A DNA stretch of 64,000 nucleotides from Bacillota bacterium (GTDB lineage Bacteria > Bacillota > Desulfotomaculia > Desulfotomaculales > VENG01): NCBI GenBank assembly GCA_009711705.1, contig VENG01000001.1:1-64000 (forward strand), in the 5' to 3' direction. A program made the position numbers and the translations under genes. Positions 51,064-60,481 of the stretch are shown one piece after another (the first letter of the stretch is position 1; each line of letters starts with the position of its first letter). The notes beneath the pieces are model-generated. The model ran no database searches. It worked only from the letters and a program-made list of their open reading frames with translations, and had not been told where the DNA came from.

Positions 51064-52713
51064 TTGCGTTGCATAATTGCTACTCCAAAACAAGATAATT
51101 CAATCAGCACTGCTGAGATTATCAAATCTGAACTTAAAGGATTGCCCGAATTTAAAGACTGGGCTTTTGAAGTCGCTCACGACGAAGAAGAATTATATAA
51201 TCTTAAAACCAAGCCGAACGTAATAGTGTTCACTCTAGATATAGCTAGCAATATTGAGCATTTACTTAAACAACTGCCCTTAGTTCAGCCTTACAGCAGA
51301 TTGGTTGTTCTGGTTGGGCCGGTATCGGCAAAAACAAAAGCCTTTACCAAAATGGCTAAAAGTTTTGGAATAACAAATATCGTTACCGGTAAAATACCTG
51401 AAACCCCTGGAGATCGACCATATACACTGCCAGTAGCCCTTTTAAACAACAAAGAAACATTATTAGAAAAAGAATATATTAGTAGTGAAGTGGAGTCAAC
51501 AAGGGCTATTGAATCAGTTTTAAACCATGATAACACCCAGGACGCGAGCATCGAGACCGGAAGTGAAACAAAAAAATATGATTCTAGCCACATCCCTAAG
51601 GGGCGGCGTTTCAAAATAAAAAAAGCTCCGGTCAAAGTTAAAACCAATAATGTAAACCAGGAAAAACAATCTCATAATAAGGGAAACACAGCACCCGAAC
51701 AGGAAGACGCACAAACTTTCCAATACAATGTAGAAAATGATGATATCAATTACCAACAACAACACGTTAATAACCGGCAGCAGAAACATAACATAACACA
51801 AAAAAGCCAATCCAGATTACAATTTGCTCCAGTATTTAATGAACACCAACCTAATAGTATGTGGAACAGACAATCCGGCACCCTTATAGCAACTGTAGCA
51901 AACAAAGGTGGGGTAGGAAAAACCACAACCGCTGTTACTCTTGCCCATGCTCTGGCCGGGGTTGGACTTGAGGTGGCCATTATTGACATTGATTTTGGGT
52001 CTCCAAATGTCACTGATATGTTCTCATTAAAAAGCATTGACCACGGTATCGAGACATTGGCAGGACGTGGCAGGGGGGTTCAGTATCTTTTAGATCAAGT
52101 AATAGTAAAGGCTCCAAAACATCCGAATATAAACATCCTACCAGGACCTATATCCAAAACAATTCCAGAAGAAAGCCTTTTCCCAAAGGGCCAGTTAGCT
52201 GAAGTAGTTAGAACTTTACTTGACAGGTTTCCATTAGTAATAGCAGATACCCCAGCAAACTTCCGAATTTCACCTTGGGTGCCTGAAGTATTACAAATGT
52301 GTGACCTCGCCCTTGCGGTTGTAGATCAGTCGGAATTCAGTGAATCTGATACGGCCAGATTTGCACCGGAGTTAATGCGCCAGGGAGTACACCCGCAAAA
52401 CATACGCATAATATTAAACAAATTTAGTCCTAAAGCACATAATGCAAGAATAGTTAAAGATGCGTTCCTAGCGGGTTTTAAAAAAAATGTACCTAAAAAG
52501 CAACTGCCCGACATTATAGCAACTATACCTGCCGATTGGGATGCACACCTTCTTAAAGGCTATAAAGGTGATGTAGTTGGGTTAGACGATCCTTACAGTC
52601 AATGGCATAGCGTAGCTGAAGAAATTGCAAATATAGCGGGATATAATTATCAAAAAAACGGGGGCCAAAATAAGAAACAAAACTTTTTCAAGAAGCTGTT
52701 TAAAAGGGGGTAA
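51064..52713 (+). CDS. TadZ/CpaE-like MinD-family ATPase
   Basis: A 549-residue protein: an N-terminal receiver-like part (residues 1-130), a long disordered Gln/Asn-rich linker (about 150-270), then a MinD domain with an intact ANKGGVGKTTTAVTLA P-loop and IIDIDFGSPN. It likely places the Tad machine. TTG 51064 has CGGAGG nine bases upstream; the ATG at 51034 is not supported. Confidence 0.85.
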   Translation: MRCIIATPKQDNSISTAEIIKSELKGLPEFKDWAFEVAHDEEELYNLKTKPNVIVFTLDIASNIEHLLKQLPLVQPYSRLVVLVGPVSAKTKAFTKMAKSFGITNIVTGKIPETPGDRPYTLPVALLNNKETLLEKEYISSEVESTRAIESVLNHDNTQDASIETGSETKKYDSSHIPKGRRFKIKKAPVKVKTNNVNQEKQSHNKGNTAPEQEDAQTFQYNVENDDINYQQQHVNNRQQKHNITQKSQSRLQFAPVFNEHQPNSMWNRQSGTLIATVANKGGVGKTTTAVTLAHALAGVGLEVAIIDIDFGSPNVTDMFSLKSIDHGIETLAGRGRGVQYLLDQVIVKAPKHPNINILPGPISKTIPEESLFPKGQLAEVVRTLLDRFPLVIADTPANFRISPWVPEVLQMCDLALAVVDQSEFSESDTARFAPELMRQGVHPQNIRIILNKFSPKAHNARIVKDAFLAGFKKNVPKKQLPDIIATIPADWDAHLLKGYKGDVVGLDDPYSQWHSVAEEIANIAGYNYQKNGGQNKKQNFFKKLFKRG

Positions 52714-52719
52714 GCACAT

Positions 52720-53769
52720 TTGTTTTCAAAAGAAGATATTGAGCAAATTAAAATAATGGCTGAAAGCCTTGAAATTAAGCTAATAGCCGAAACGTACAAC
52801 GTCCCTCAAGACGTCATTAAAGATGTTCTACGGGGAGATATTACAGCTGAAAATAACACTACTAAAACAAGTACAGATTTTGAAACCAAAATAAAGGTAG
52901 TGGAGAAAGCCAGATTTGTGCGTAATAAAACCGTGATGGCTATTTCCCCCGGGGGAGGAATGGGAAAAACCACAGTCCTCACTTCCCTGGCCATGGCATC
53001 TGCAATACACATCCCCAATGGACGTCCTATAGGAATAGTTGATTTGGCTGAATACCCTAAGGTTATTACTGCACTGGGATTAGAGACTGATGATTCAATT
53101 ATAAATACAGCTGGTTCTATCCTGTTTGGAGACGGAAATGGTAAAGATTATACTTCATCAAAAATACAGCACCCTGCACTTGACAACTTACACGTTATAC
53201 CAGGTGTAATTACAACCGATAACCATTTGGAAATAACTTCAGAAAAAATGGCTGACATTATCATTCAATTCCAAAACCAATGTGAAATAACATTTGTTGA
53301 TTTACCAGCCAGTCTCATAAAAACTGGGGAATTATTACTTCATGGAGATATTATTTTAATTACCCTAACACCGGACTATGGTAGTCTGGTAGGATTTATA
53401 CAATTATTGCCAACCTTAAAACGCCTCGGTTTAACTAACCGGTCATTTATAGTCTTAAACAGAATAGGCTATCCTGGATTACTAGAAGCAAAACACTTCC
53501 GCAAGGCACTTACAGCAAAAATAAATGATTACTATTCTGTAAGTGACAACAGTCAGTTTGAATTCTTGGGTTTTTTACCCGAGACCCAGGATTTATTAAA
53601 ACAAATAAACGGTGAAAAAGAAAATATTATTCTAAGCAATTCAAAATCGGATTTCACAGGAGAGGTAAAATATATTCTAAGCAAGCTATGCCCTGATTGG
53701 CAGATAAAAACAGAAGAAAACAGCAGTGGTATAGCTGGTATCCTTGGTCGTCTATTCAAGCAAGGATAG
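52720..53769 (+). CDS. Second MinD/ParA-like ATPase
   Basis: A 349-residue protein with a short N-terminal helix-turn-helix-like part and a P-loop SPGGGMGKTTVLTSLA followed by GIVDLAEYPK. The consensus Lys of KGG is replaced by Pro. It follows the previous gene by six bases and may work with it. Confidence 0.8.
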   Translation: MFSKEDIEQIKIMAESLEIKLIAETYNVPQDVIKDVLRGDITAENNTTKTSTDFETKIKVVEKARFVRNKTVMAISPGGGMGKTTVLTSLAMASAIHIPNGRPIGIVDLAEYPKVITALGLETDDSIINTAGSILFGDGNGKDYTSSKIQHPALDNLHVIPGVITTDNHLEITSEKMADIIIQFQNQCEITFVDLPASLIKTGELLLHGDIILITLTPDYGSLVGFIQLLPTLKRLGLTNRSFIVLNRIGYPGLLEAKHFRKALTAKINDYYSVSDNSQFEFLGFLPETQDLLKQINGEKENIILSNSKSDFTGEVKYILSKLCPDWQIKTEENSSGIAGILGRLFKQG

Positions 53770-53784
53770 AGAGGGGGAAAAGGT

Positions 53785-54585
53785 TTGTTCTATCTTTTTG
53801 CCTTAACAGGATTTGCGTTATCCCTTTCGTATTTCCTGGCTCCGGAAGTATGCACAGTTAATTGTGATTTAACTTTCTTTAACACCTTACTGCCCAACAT
53901 CGGGGCATTTTATTTTTTATTGACCGCTTTTCTATATCATCACAAGAGAAAACAAGTGTTGGACTGGGTATTGCCGATAGGTCTTGGTATCCAGAGCGGA
54001 ATATTTTTCTCCGGAATTTTAGCCGGTAATTGGTGCCATGTTTGTTTCGTTATTCTTGCTGTCAATGGGGCTCTTTTCCTGAGTTATATTATTACGGAGA
54101 AAACGATTAAACACAGTCAAATATCCGGAGTAGTAATAGCAATGATTTTGACGTTTAGTGTAGGGAACGTTGTATTTGCATCCTCGAACCTGAACAATGC
54201 TAGTGGAGAATTTATAAAGCCTGAGATAGTTGAAGTTTCAACCGAAAAAGCCGAATTGAAAGAGCCTTCTGTGATAAAGGTATACGACCTTGCCGGTGAT
54301 ATTGTTAAGGTAGACCTTAAACAATCACAGGTTTTGTTATGGTATCCCTATTGCGAACCGTGCAAGGAGTACATTCCCCGGATCAGTAATGATTTACCAC
54401 TGTTGGCCATGTGGGTAGAAGACCCTGAAGATATTCAGTCGGCCCACAATATTGCAGCAGGCTTTAACAAAGAAACCTATTTTGTTAATGAACTGGACGT
54501 TGCGGTAGAAGCGGTTCCATCACTGCTTTATTGGGACAAAGAAGATAGGGGCATTAGAACAACCTATGATATTCCAACAAATTAA
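53785..54585 (+). CDS. VKOR-like / thioredoxin-like disulfide protein
   Basis: A 266-residue protein. The N-terminal part has four or five spans with a WCHVC motif like vitamin K epoxide reductases; the C-terminal extracellular part has a thioredoxin-like WYPYCEPCKEYIP. It would form disulfides in exported proteins, such as the Cys-rich surface proteins of this cluster. TTG start behind GAGGGGG. Confidence 0.82.
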   Translation: MFYLFALTGFALSLSYFLAPEVCTVNCDLTFFNTLLPNIGAFYFLLTAFLYHHKRKQVLDWVLPIGLGIQSGIFFSGILAGNWCHVCFVILAVNGALFLSYIITEKTIKHSQISGVVIAMILTFSVGNVVFASSNLNNASGEFIKPEIVEVSTEKAELKEPSVIKVYDLAGDIVKVDLKQSQVLLWYPYCEPCKEYIPRISNDLPLLAMWVEDPEDIQSAHNIAAGFNKETYFVNELDVAVEAVPSLLYWDKEDRGIRTTYDIPTN

Positions 54586-54602
54586 CCAGGGAGGTATTTA
54601 TT

Positions 54603-54845
54603 ATGAACTGCCAAGAAAGATCAAGATTTCTTCAACAGATGTTTATGTCAAAAAGACAAACAGAAATTGACAATAACGCTGATTCCGGAATGACCACAGT
54701 TCTTAAACATTTATCCCAATATACACCCTCCGATCAAAAGGTAATATTAATTGAATCAGTTAACGATTTAACTGTTCTCGATCCAAAAGGAGAATTTCAA
54801 TTAAAATGTTTGTTTGGAGGACGTAAAAATGGTTCAATTAGTTAA
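54603..54845 (+). CDS. Hypothetical small protein
   Basis: An 80-residue soluble protein, not recognised. GGGAGG precedes the ATG. It overlaps the DUF192 gene and is probably co-transcribed. Confidence 0.6.
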   Translation: MNCQERSRFLQQMFMSKRQTEIDNNADSGMTTVLKHLSQYTPSDQKVILIESVNDLTVLDPKGEFQLKCLFGGRKNGSIS

Positions 54846-55179
54846 CCGATCCAAAGATAGTGTTTTAGCTAACAATATTGAGCCAGCTCTTACCTTTATT
54901 TCACGCCTTAAAGGTTTAATGGGCCGGCCTCAAATAACATCTGGTTATTCCTTATGGCTGCGCCCGTGCTCTTCCGTGCACACCTTTTTTATGCGTTTTC
55001 CCGTTGATGTAATCTTTGTATCCAAAGACTGGCGGGTAGTGGGCACGAAAGAAAACATGCGCCCGTGGCGAGCCACCGGGTTCTATTCGGATGTAGTACA
55101 TGTTTTTGAGTTTGCAGTCGGGACATTAAATAATACGGGTACAGAAGTGGGTGATCGCCTGCTATTGAAGGGGGGCTAA
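54829..55179 (+). CDS. DUF192-family protein
   Basis: A 116-residue protein with the DUF192 blocks GLMGRPQITSGYSLWLRPCSSVHTFFMRFPVDVIF and later ENMRPWR. The family's role is not established. ATG 54829 is chosen because GGAGG lies eight bases upstream. Such genes commonly sit next to Tad clusters. Confidence 0.85.
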   Translation: MVQLVNRSKDSVLANNIEPALTFISRLKGLMGRPQITSGYSLWLRPCSSVHTFFMRFPVDVIFVSKDWRVVGTKENMRPWRATGFYSDVVHVFEFAVGTLNNTGTEVGDRLLLKGG

Positions 55180-55183
55180 ACAC

Positions 55184-55837
55184 TTGGAGTGGCCATTATC
55201 TTTTATGTGGGGCCGTATAATGCCTACTAATGCAGGTACCTATATCGAAATAAGGTATCCTCTGCCACCAAATATCCTTAAAATCTCCGTTTTATTAATC
55301 GGTCTCTTATATGGGCTTTATGCGGGATACTGGCAAGAGACTCAATTTCTATGGGGGTGTATTATACCTGCTACAGTAGCTGGCTTAACCGATTTAAAAA
55401 CTTATCGTTTGCCGAACGTCTTTACGATACCCATTTTATTGATGGGTATTTTATATGGTTTATACACTGGCCACTGGCAGGCGTCCTTATTAGGTGTTGC
55501 AGTAGGAGTAGTATTCAGTCTGCCCTGGGCTTTACTGAATCAGCTTGGCATGGGTGATGTGAAGTTAATGGCGGGGCTCGGGGCCTGGCTAGGCCCCTTT
55601 GAGTTTATGGTCGTCCTTTTTATCTCTTGCATATTAGGGATAATATGGTCCATTTCAAGAGTTGTGAGACAACGTGAAACACCGATAGCAAAGACATTAC
55701 CGGATGATAATGCACAAGTCCCTCCAAATGTAATAGCCTTCGGCTTCTGTCTTGCTCTTGGCTTATGGACAAACCTTATTCTTTTATTGCTGGACATTAA
55801 TTTACTTATGATTGTCTTCAAACTTTTTCAGGGGTAG
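55184..55837 (+). CDS. Type IV prepilin peptidase (A24, CpaA-like)
   Basis: A 217-residue polytopic protease with the two catalytic Asp contexts: TDLKTYRLPN and GMGDVKLMAGL. It cleaves and perhaps methylates the pilins. TTG start behind GGGGGG. It would serve both Tad sets. Confidence 0.9.
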   Translation: MEWPLSFMWGRIMPTNAGTYIEIRYPLPPNILKISVLLIGLLYGLYAGYWQETQFLWGCIIPATVAGLTDLKTYRLPNVFTIPILLMGILYGLYTGHWQASLLGVAVGVVFSLPWALLNQLGMGDVKLMAGLGAWLGPFEFMVVLFISCILGIIWSISRVVRQRETPIAKTLPDDNAQVPPNVIAFGFCLALGLWTNLILLLLDINLLMIVFKLFQG

Positions 55838-55848
55838 GTGAGCAAAAA

Positions 55849-56646
55849 TTGGGTTTAAAGTTAGGATTAAAAAAACCACGCATAAACAAACTTTTCCTAG
55901 CTTCTTTGGTTATTAGTATAGCCATGGTCGGGTATGGAGGTTATCATTTCAAAAACCAGATGGCCACTGCACAGGAGACGGTGCAGATACCGGTGCCGGG
56001 CCGGGATCTACCGGTGTATTATGAAATTACACCTGGTGACCTTGCACTAAAAGATATACCTGCCGGCAGTGCCGGATCGGATACTCTGACCAACGCAAAT
56101 GATATTGTAGGAAAGATTACTACTGCGCCCATTTACAAAGGCGAGAAGATAAACCGCAACCGTTTAACAGGGGTAAACATATTAGAGGGTTATGACTTTG
56201 TAAGTGTAAATGTAGATTTAGCACGCGCAGGCGGGGCAGTGCCGGGAAACAGGGTGGACGTATATAAACTGGTGCTGGACAGCGAATCAGGCATAACACA
56301 AAGGGAGCCCGTAGCCAGGGACGCCATTGTACTTAATGTATGGGATGGGCAGGGAAACAGTATTTACTCCGATCAGAGTGAAGGCATAACTGATAAAGCA
56401 GTCCAAGCCCTGTCGTCCACTAAGCCACCCGCTGTAATAAGGTTAGCTGTTAAGCCGTCGGAAACCGGCCAGGTAGTAGACGGGGCCGCAACCGGGAAAA
56501 CCAATATCGTGCTGGCAGTTAAAAACGGGAAAGAAGGAGGGGTTAACGCAGCCAATGGAACTGAAAAAGTTGTTAACCAAAGTGAAGGGGCAGATAACGG
56601 AGGAGGACAAGCCGGAACAGATAACGGAGATTCCCAAGACAGTTGA
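55849..56646 (+). CDS. CpaB/SAF-domain protein, second Tad set
   Basis: A 265-residue protein with an N-terminal span, SAF domain (VPGRDLPVYYEITPGDLALKDIPAG) and a C-terminal Gly/Asn-rich tail. It overlaps the next gene by about 90 bases. TTG 55849. Confidence 0.85.
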   Translation: MGLKLGLKKPRINKLFLASLVISIAMVGYGGYHFKNQMATAQETVQIPVPGRDLPVYYEITPGDLALKDIPAGSAGSDTLTNANDIVGKITTAPIYKGEKINRNRLTGVNILEGYDFVSVNVDLARAGGAVPGNRVDVYKLVLDSESGITQREPVARDAIVLNVWDGQGNSIYSDQSEGITDKAVQALSSTKPPAVIRLAVKPSETGQVVDGAATGKTNIVLAVKNGKEGGVNAANGTEKVVNQSEGADNGGGQAGTDNGDSQDS

Positions 56647-57925
56647 CGAATGTGCCGCATTGATCGGCAAAATAACTACAGATAACACCAGGTGGTCTGA
56701 AGAAGAACTGGTTGCCATGAGTGAACTTCAGGACCTGGCCAGTTCCGGTGATCACAAAACTTCGAAAGAATTAACGGAAAAAATAAAATATCTTATAGTT
56801 CAGTTTGATCTAAGAGTAGAAGGACTGACCACTGACCAACTAGCTTACGAAGTATTCAAAAAAAATTGGGGACTGGATGTAATACATGACTTGTTTTACG
56901 ACCCGGAGGTAATAGAAATATATGTTGACCGGCCTGACATGGTAAGTATATCCCGCATGGGTAAAATCGAAAGGGTCCCGGATATCAAATTCCGTGATAA
57001 CAGGCATGTAACCAATCTAGTTTTAAAAATGATAAAGCACGACCAGGATACACATTTTGACGACTCACATCCCACGGTACAGTGCGTGCGGCAAGATGAA
57101 TCGCGGCTAACGGCCTTTAGAAATCCTTTAACAGAGTATACATGTTTCACCCTCCGGAAGTTAAAGGCCATAGACCTCACCAAGGATTACCTGATTAAAA
57201 CCGGTACTGTTAACGAGCGAATTTGGTACAGTTTATCTCTGCTTGCCCGTTACGGGGCAAGGATATTATTTATTGGACCGCCGGAAAGTGGTAAGAGCAG
57301 CTGGTTGCGATTACTAACGGGCGAACTGGACATAACGGTCCGGTCAGTGTCAATTGAAAGTGACCGGGAACTGTTCTTGCAGCGAACCTACCCGGAAAGA
57401 AGTGTGGTGGAGATGGAAGAACACGCGCAATTAACGGGCGGCAGACTGGAACAGCTTTTCGCCGGTAGTTTAAGATTTGCCGCCACTCACCTCATTTTTG
57501 GTGAGTTTCGCCTGGATGAGATTGATGCCGCTATAATGGCCGGAGAACGGTCACGGCATTTCTGGAGTACCAGCCACTTCAGGAACGCCAGAGAAGCGCT
57601 GGCAGGCATTGCAGACCTTCTTTTGGCCCGTAACAGTGGGTTAACTCATGAAGTAGCAGAAAAGCAAGCCATAAGAGCTTTTGATACGTTTGTGACTGTC
57701 CATGGTGACCATAAAACCGGTATAAAAAAGATATTGGAAATCGCCTGCGTCCAGGACATGGGTGAAAAAATAGAATTTCGCAATCTGGCACAATGGGCAG
57801 GGGGGCAGGATGAATATTGGAACGGGGAGTGGGTATTTCCAGATAAGCCCTTTGATGAGTTTATCGACAGGATGAAGCTTTACGGCGCTTCAAACGATGA
57901 ACTGCGCAGAGTGGGGTGGCTGTAA
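56555..57925 (+). CDS. TadA-like secretion ATPase, second Tad set
   Basis: A 456-residue ATPase with Walker A GPPESGKSSWLRLL (near residue 245), a THLIFGEFRLDEIDAAIMAG Walker B region and HFWSTSHF as a His box variant. It starts within the end of cpaB. It is clearly diverged from the first TadA, so the two sets are not a recent duplication. Confidence 0.88.
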   Translation: MELKKLLTKVKGQITEEDKPEQITEIPKTVDECAALIGKITTDNTRWSEEELVAMSELQDLASSGDHKTSKELTEKIKYLIVQFDLRVEGLTTDQLAYEVFKKNWGLDVIHDLFYDPEVIEIYVDRPDMVSISRMGKIERVPDIKFRDNRHVTNLVLKMIKHDQDTHFDDSHPTVQCVRQDESRLTAFRNPLTEYTCFTLRKLKAIDLTKDYLIKTGTVNERIWYSLSLLARYGARILFIGPPESGKSSWLRLLTGELDITVRSVSIESDRELFLQRTYPERSVVEMEEHAQLTGGRLEQLFAGSLRFAATHLIFGEFRLDEIDAAIMAGERSRHFWSTSHFRNAREALAGIADLLLARNSGLTHEVAEKQAIRAFDTFVTVHGDHKTGIKKILEIACVQDMGEKIEFRNLAQWAGGQDEYWNGEWVFPDKPFDEFIDRMKLYGASNDELRRVGWL

Positions 57926-58812
57926 TGGCCGAACCTTACTTACTATTGTTTATCGCGATCCTGGCAGTCCCCGTTTCGGGTTTAATTTACTTTACCCTGT
58001 CTGGAATAATATCCAGCACACAGGGCCTCTGGAAAAACCGGCGTAACTTAAAGGGCGCTGATACTATAACAAACTGGATGCTACAGGTCGAAAAACACCT
58101 TAAGCGCCGGAAAAGCCGGCTTAAAGCCAGTATGTATGTCATCTTGCTTACCTTTGCTGTAATCACTGGCTTTTTTTCGGGCATTATCCTTAACAATCCC
58201 CTGGCGGCTATTTTGATTGCGGCAATTGGTTTTGTTATTCCGGAACAAATTTTTCTGTACATCATACTTCGCCAGCGGCTGGTGAAGTTTGACCAGCTGG
58301 TAGAAGCCTGCCCCGTGTTTGCCTCGGAACTGCAAAGAGTTCACCTTACCCGTGCCCTGGGGAATACGGGGCGCAGTATTCCCGATCCTGTTGGCCGTAT
58401 CTTTCGTCAGGCCGAAAGAGATCTTATTGCTACTAATGAACCGAAGGAAGCCCTGGGCCGTATGATGCGGCATCTGGATTTTTATTACGGCAGAGACTTT
58501 ATATCCCGGGCTTATGATTGTTACTACAACTCTGCGGTAGCCCCCATGTTTATTGATTTGGGCCAGGAGATGGAATCCAAGCGTAAACGGCTCCATGAAA
58601 ATATTGCTAAACTGTTTCAAGACCGGTTACTATCAGTTGCAATATTACTCATGTTCTTCCCGGCTTATACTATAGCAGCTGGAATTGTTCCTACCACATG
58701 GGAATTCATGACTCAAACAGTTGCAGGGAAATTCTTGATTTGCCTTTACCTATTATCGGTGGCACTTGGGCCTATGATGGATTATACGACCATCCGCAAG
58801 ATGGAGGTGTAA
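57925..58812 (+). CDS. TadB-like membrane protein, second Tad set
   Basis: A 295-residue GspF-like platform protein with spans at residues 5-25, 80-120 and near the end. ATG 57925 overlaps the TadA stop (TAATG). Confidence 0.82.
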   Translation: MAEPYLLLFIAILAVPVSGLIYFTLSGIISSTQGLWKNRRNLKGADTITNWMLQVEKHLKRRKSRLKASMYVILLTFAVITGFFSGIILNNPLAAILIAAIGFVIPEQIFLYIILRQRLVKFDQLVEACPVFASELQRVHLTRALGNTGRSIPDPVGRIFRQAERDLIATNEPKEALGRMMRHLDFYYGRDFISRAYDCYYNSAVAPMFIDLGQEMESKRKRLHENIAKLFQDRLLSVAILLMFFPAYTIAAGIVPTTWEFMTQTVAGKFLICLYLLSVALGPMMDYTTIRKMEV

Positions 58813-59585
58813 TGGTGCAAATATCCCTAATAATCTTGATAACAGGAATTGTTATCCTAACAACTGTAATAATCTACTCTCTTTTACAGCATGTTTCTAA
58901 AACCCGGCCCGCGATATTAAACCGTATTAAAAAAATCCGGCGTAAACCAAAACGCCGGCAGGGTTTTTATGATTGGCTGCCTGTGATTGGAGCCCTGACG
59001 GGAATAGCTTCATCCATAATGTTGATGTGGGGATCAACCACAAACATGGTGGCCATGCAGGTCACTATGTTTGTCGGCATAGCTATTGGTTACATGGCTA
59101 AGACACTATTGAGAAAGGAGAACCGTTACCGATCATTACGCGAGGCATCCACGTTCTTTAAAGCTGTGGGTGTACGATTAAAAGCGGGGTATAACGTGCC
59201 ATATACACTCCGCATGGCAGTAACCCTTACCCCCTCACTAAGACCACCGGTGCAAAGATGTTTGCAACGGTGGTCTTTTGATCCCCGCACAGCTCTGGAA
59301 GATTTGCGTGAGGAAATCAACATACCCGAAGCCGAAACACTATCTTATGTCCTTCTAAGAGCATACGAGTCAGGAGGTGAAAATGTAGCGCATGTATTAA
59401 ACCAGGGTGCCCGCAACATTGACTATAAACTTGCGAGCATGGAGGAAAAAAGCTTTGCGGTAGGGAAAATGCGGATACTTTTGTGGAGGGTGCTGCCGGC
59501 TATGAGTATTTTTGGCTTATTTGCCGGTAATTTTGCTTATTATGCACAAAATGTGCTATTTGATGCTATTAGCAATATTAAATAG
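58812..59585 (+). CDS. TadC-like membrane protein, second Tad set
   Basis: A 257-residue protein of the same platform family. The ATG at 58812 overlaps the previous stop and has GGAGGTG in front; a longer in-frame reading from 58698 is a shadow inside tadB. Confidence 0.82.
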   Translation: MVQISLIILITGIVILTTVIIYSLLQHVSKTRPAILNRIKKIRRKPKRRQGFYDWLPVIGALTGIASSIMLMWGSTTNMVAMQVTMFVGIAIGYMAKTLLRKENRYRSLREASTFFKAVGVRLKAGYNVPYTLRMAVTLTPSLRPPVQRCLQRWSFDPRTALEDLREEINIPEAETLSYVLLRAYESGGENVAHVLNQGARNIDYKLASMEEKSFAVGKMRILLWRVLPAMSIFGLFAGNFAYYAQNVLFDAISNIK

Positions 59586-59597
59586 GAGGGTAATCAC

Positions 59598-59792
59598 ATG
59601 TTGAGCAAACTCAAAAAGCTTTTGCGAAATGAGAAAGGCCAAGGGTTGGCTGAGTACGCACTGCTTTTAATAGTCATGGTTATAGCGGTGGTCGTGGCTT
59701 TAGGACCGGTTGGTGATTCTGTTGAAGATGTTGGCGACTCTGTCGCCGGCACAATTGATGGTAAAGTTCAAGAACTACAAACTCAACCGTAA
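59598..59792 (+). CDS. Flp-type pilin, second Tad set
   Basis: A 64-residue Flp pilin with the classic KGQGLAEYALLLIVMVIAVVVAL: Gly before the cleavage site and the Glu-Tyr pair. It should be the main pilin of this set. TAGGAGGG precedes the ATG. Confidence 0.9.
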   Translation: MLSKLKKLLRNEKGQGLAEYALLLIVMVIAVVVALGPVGDSVEDVGDSVAGTIDGKVQELQTQP

Positions 59793-59808
59793 TAATTTTA
59801 AAACAATG

Positions 59809-59841
59809 ACCCGGTTGGTGTATCCAGCCGGGTTAATTTAT
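59809..59841 (+). terminator. Terminator-like hairpin after the Flp pilin gene
   Basis: Stem ACCCGGTTGG / CCAGCCGGGT followed by T-rich sequence. It may stabilise the abundant pilin mRNA while reducing readthrough to minor pilins. Confidence 0.8.
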
Positions 59842-59876
59842 TTTTAGGACTTTTTATTAAGGGAGTTGAAAGCTAT

Positions 59877-60053
59877 ATGGTAAAGGAGTATTTAAAATGC
59901 CAAAAAGGAGCCTCATTAGTAACCTACCTTCTAGGTGTCGGGATTATCGTGACAATCACGGCTGCAATAGTAGGGGATTTAAACATATCCCTTTCAGCTT
60001 TTCACGATATAGGCGTACTATATATTCAGGATTTAGGAAGCTCGGGAATGTAA
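59877..60053 (+). CDS. Pilin-like membrane peptide overlapping the next gene
   Basis: A 58-residue peptide: QKGASLVTYLLGVGIIVTIT resembles a class III pilin (Gly, then a Val-Thr-Tyr core in place of Glu-Tyr). The frame overlaps 59897-60481 in another phase. GGGAG lies about 11 bases upstream. Confidence 0.55.
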   Translation: MVKEYLKCQKGASLVTYLLGVGIIVTITAAIVGDLNISLSAFHDIGVLYIQDLGSSGM

Positions 60054-60481
60054 GAAATACCAGGGGCCAGGCGCTTTTATCTCTAATTTTTGTAGTGGTG
60101 CCTCTGACGTTTTTAGTATTCGCACCTATATTTTATAACAATCAAATGGACATCTATGATAAAGGTAAGGCAAGATTTTATGCTTACCTGGACCGCATAC
60201 AGGTCGAAGGCTATTTGACCGTGGAGGATGAAAACGCTATGCGTGATGAGTTTGAAATGATTGACTGCCCAATCGTGGATATCGATTGCCCGCGGGAGTC
60301 TCAAGGGGATGTCCGGATATTGAGAAATGATAGTGTTGCAAACAGCCTAATAAACGTAAAAATCAGGTGCCAGCCTGAACAGAATGGATTAAATATTGGG
60401 GGACTTGTGGGAGCCGGAAACCCTAGTGACTATTACATTAATCTGGAAGGCAGTGTGATCAGTGAAAGAGTTGATCCGTAG
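59897..60481 (+). CDS. TadE/TadF-like pseudopilin
   Basis: From about residue 52 (NTRGQALLSLIFVVVPLTFLVFAP) this is a TadE-like minor pilin with one span and an extracellular part. The first 50 residues overlap the pilin-like peptide gene in another frame and look non-native, although AAAGGAG is well placed for ATG 59897. The true start may be later and non-standard. Confidence 0.65.
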   Translation: MPKRSLISNLPSRCRDYRDNHGCNSRGFKHIPFSFSRYRRTIYSGFRKLGNVRNTRGQALLSLIFVVVPLTFLVFAPIFYNNQMDIYDKGKARFYAYLDRIQVEGYLTVEDENAMRDEFEMIDCPIVDIDCPRESQGDVRILRNDSVANSLINVKIRCQPEQNGLNIGGLVGAGNPSDYYINLEGSVISERVDP

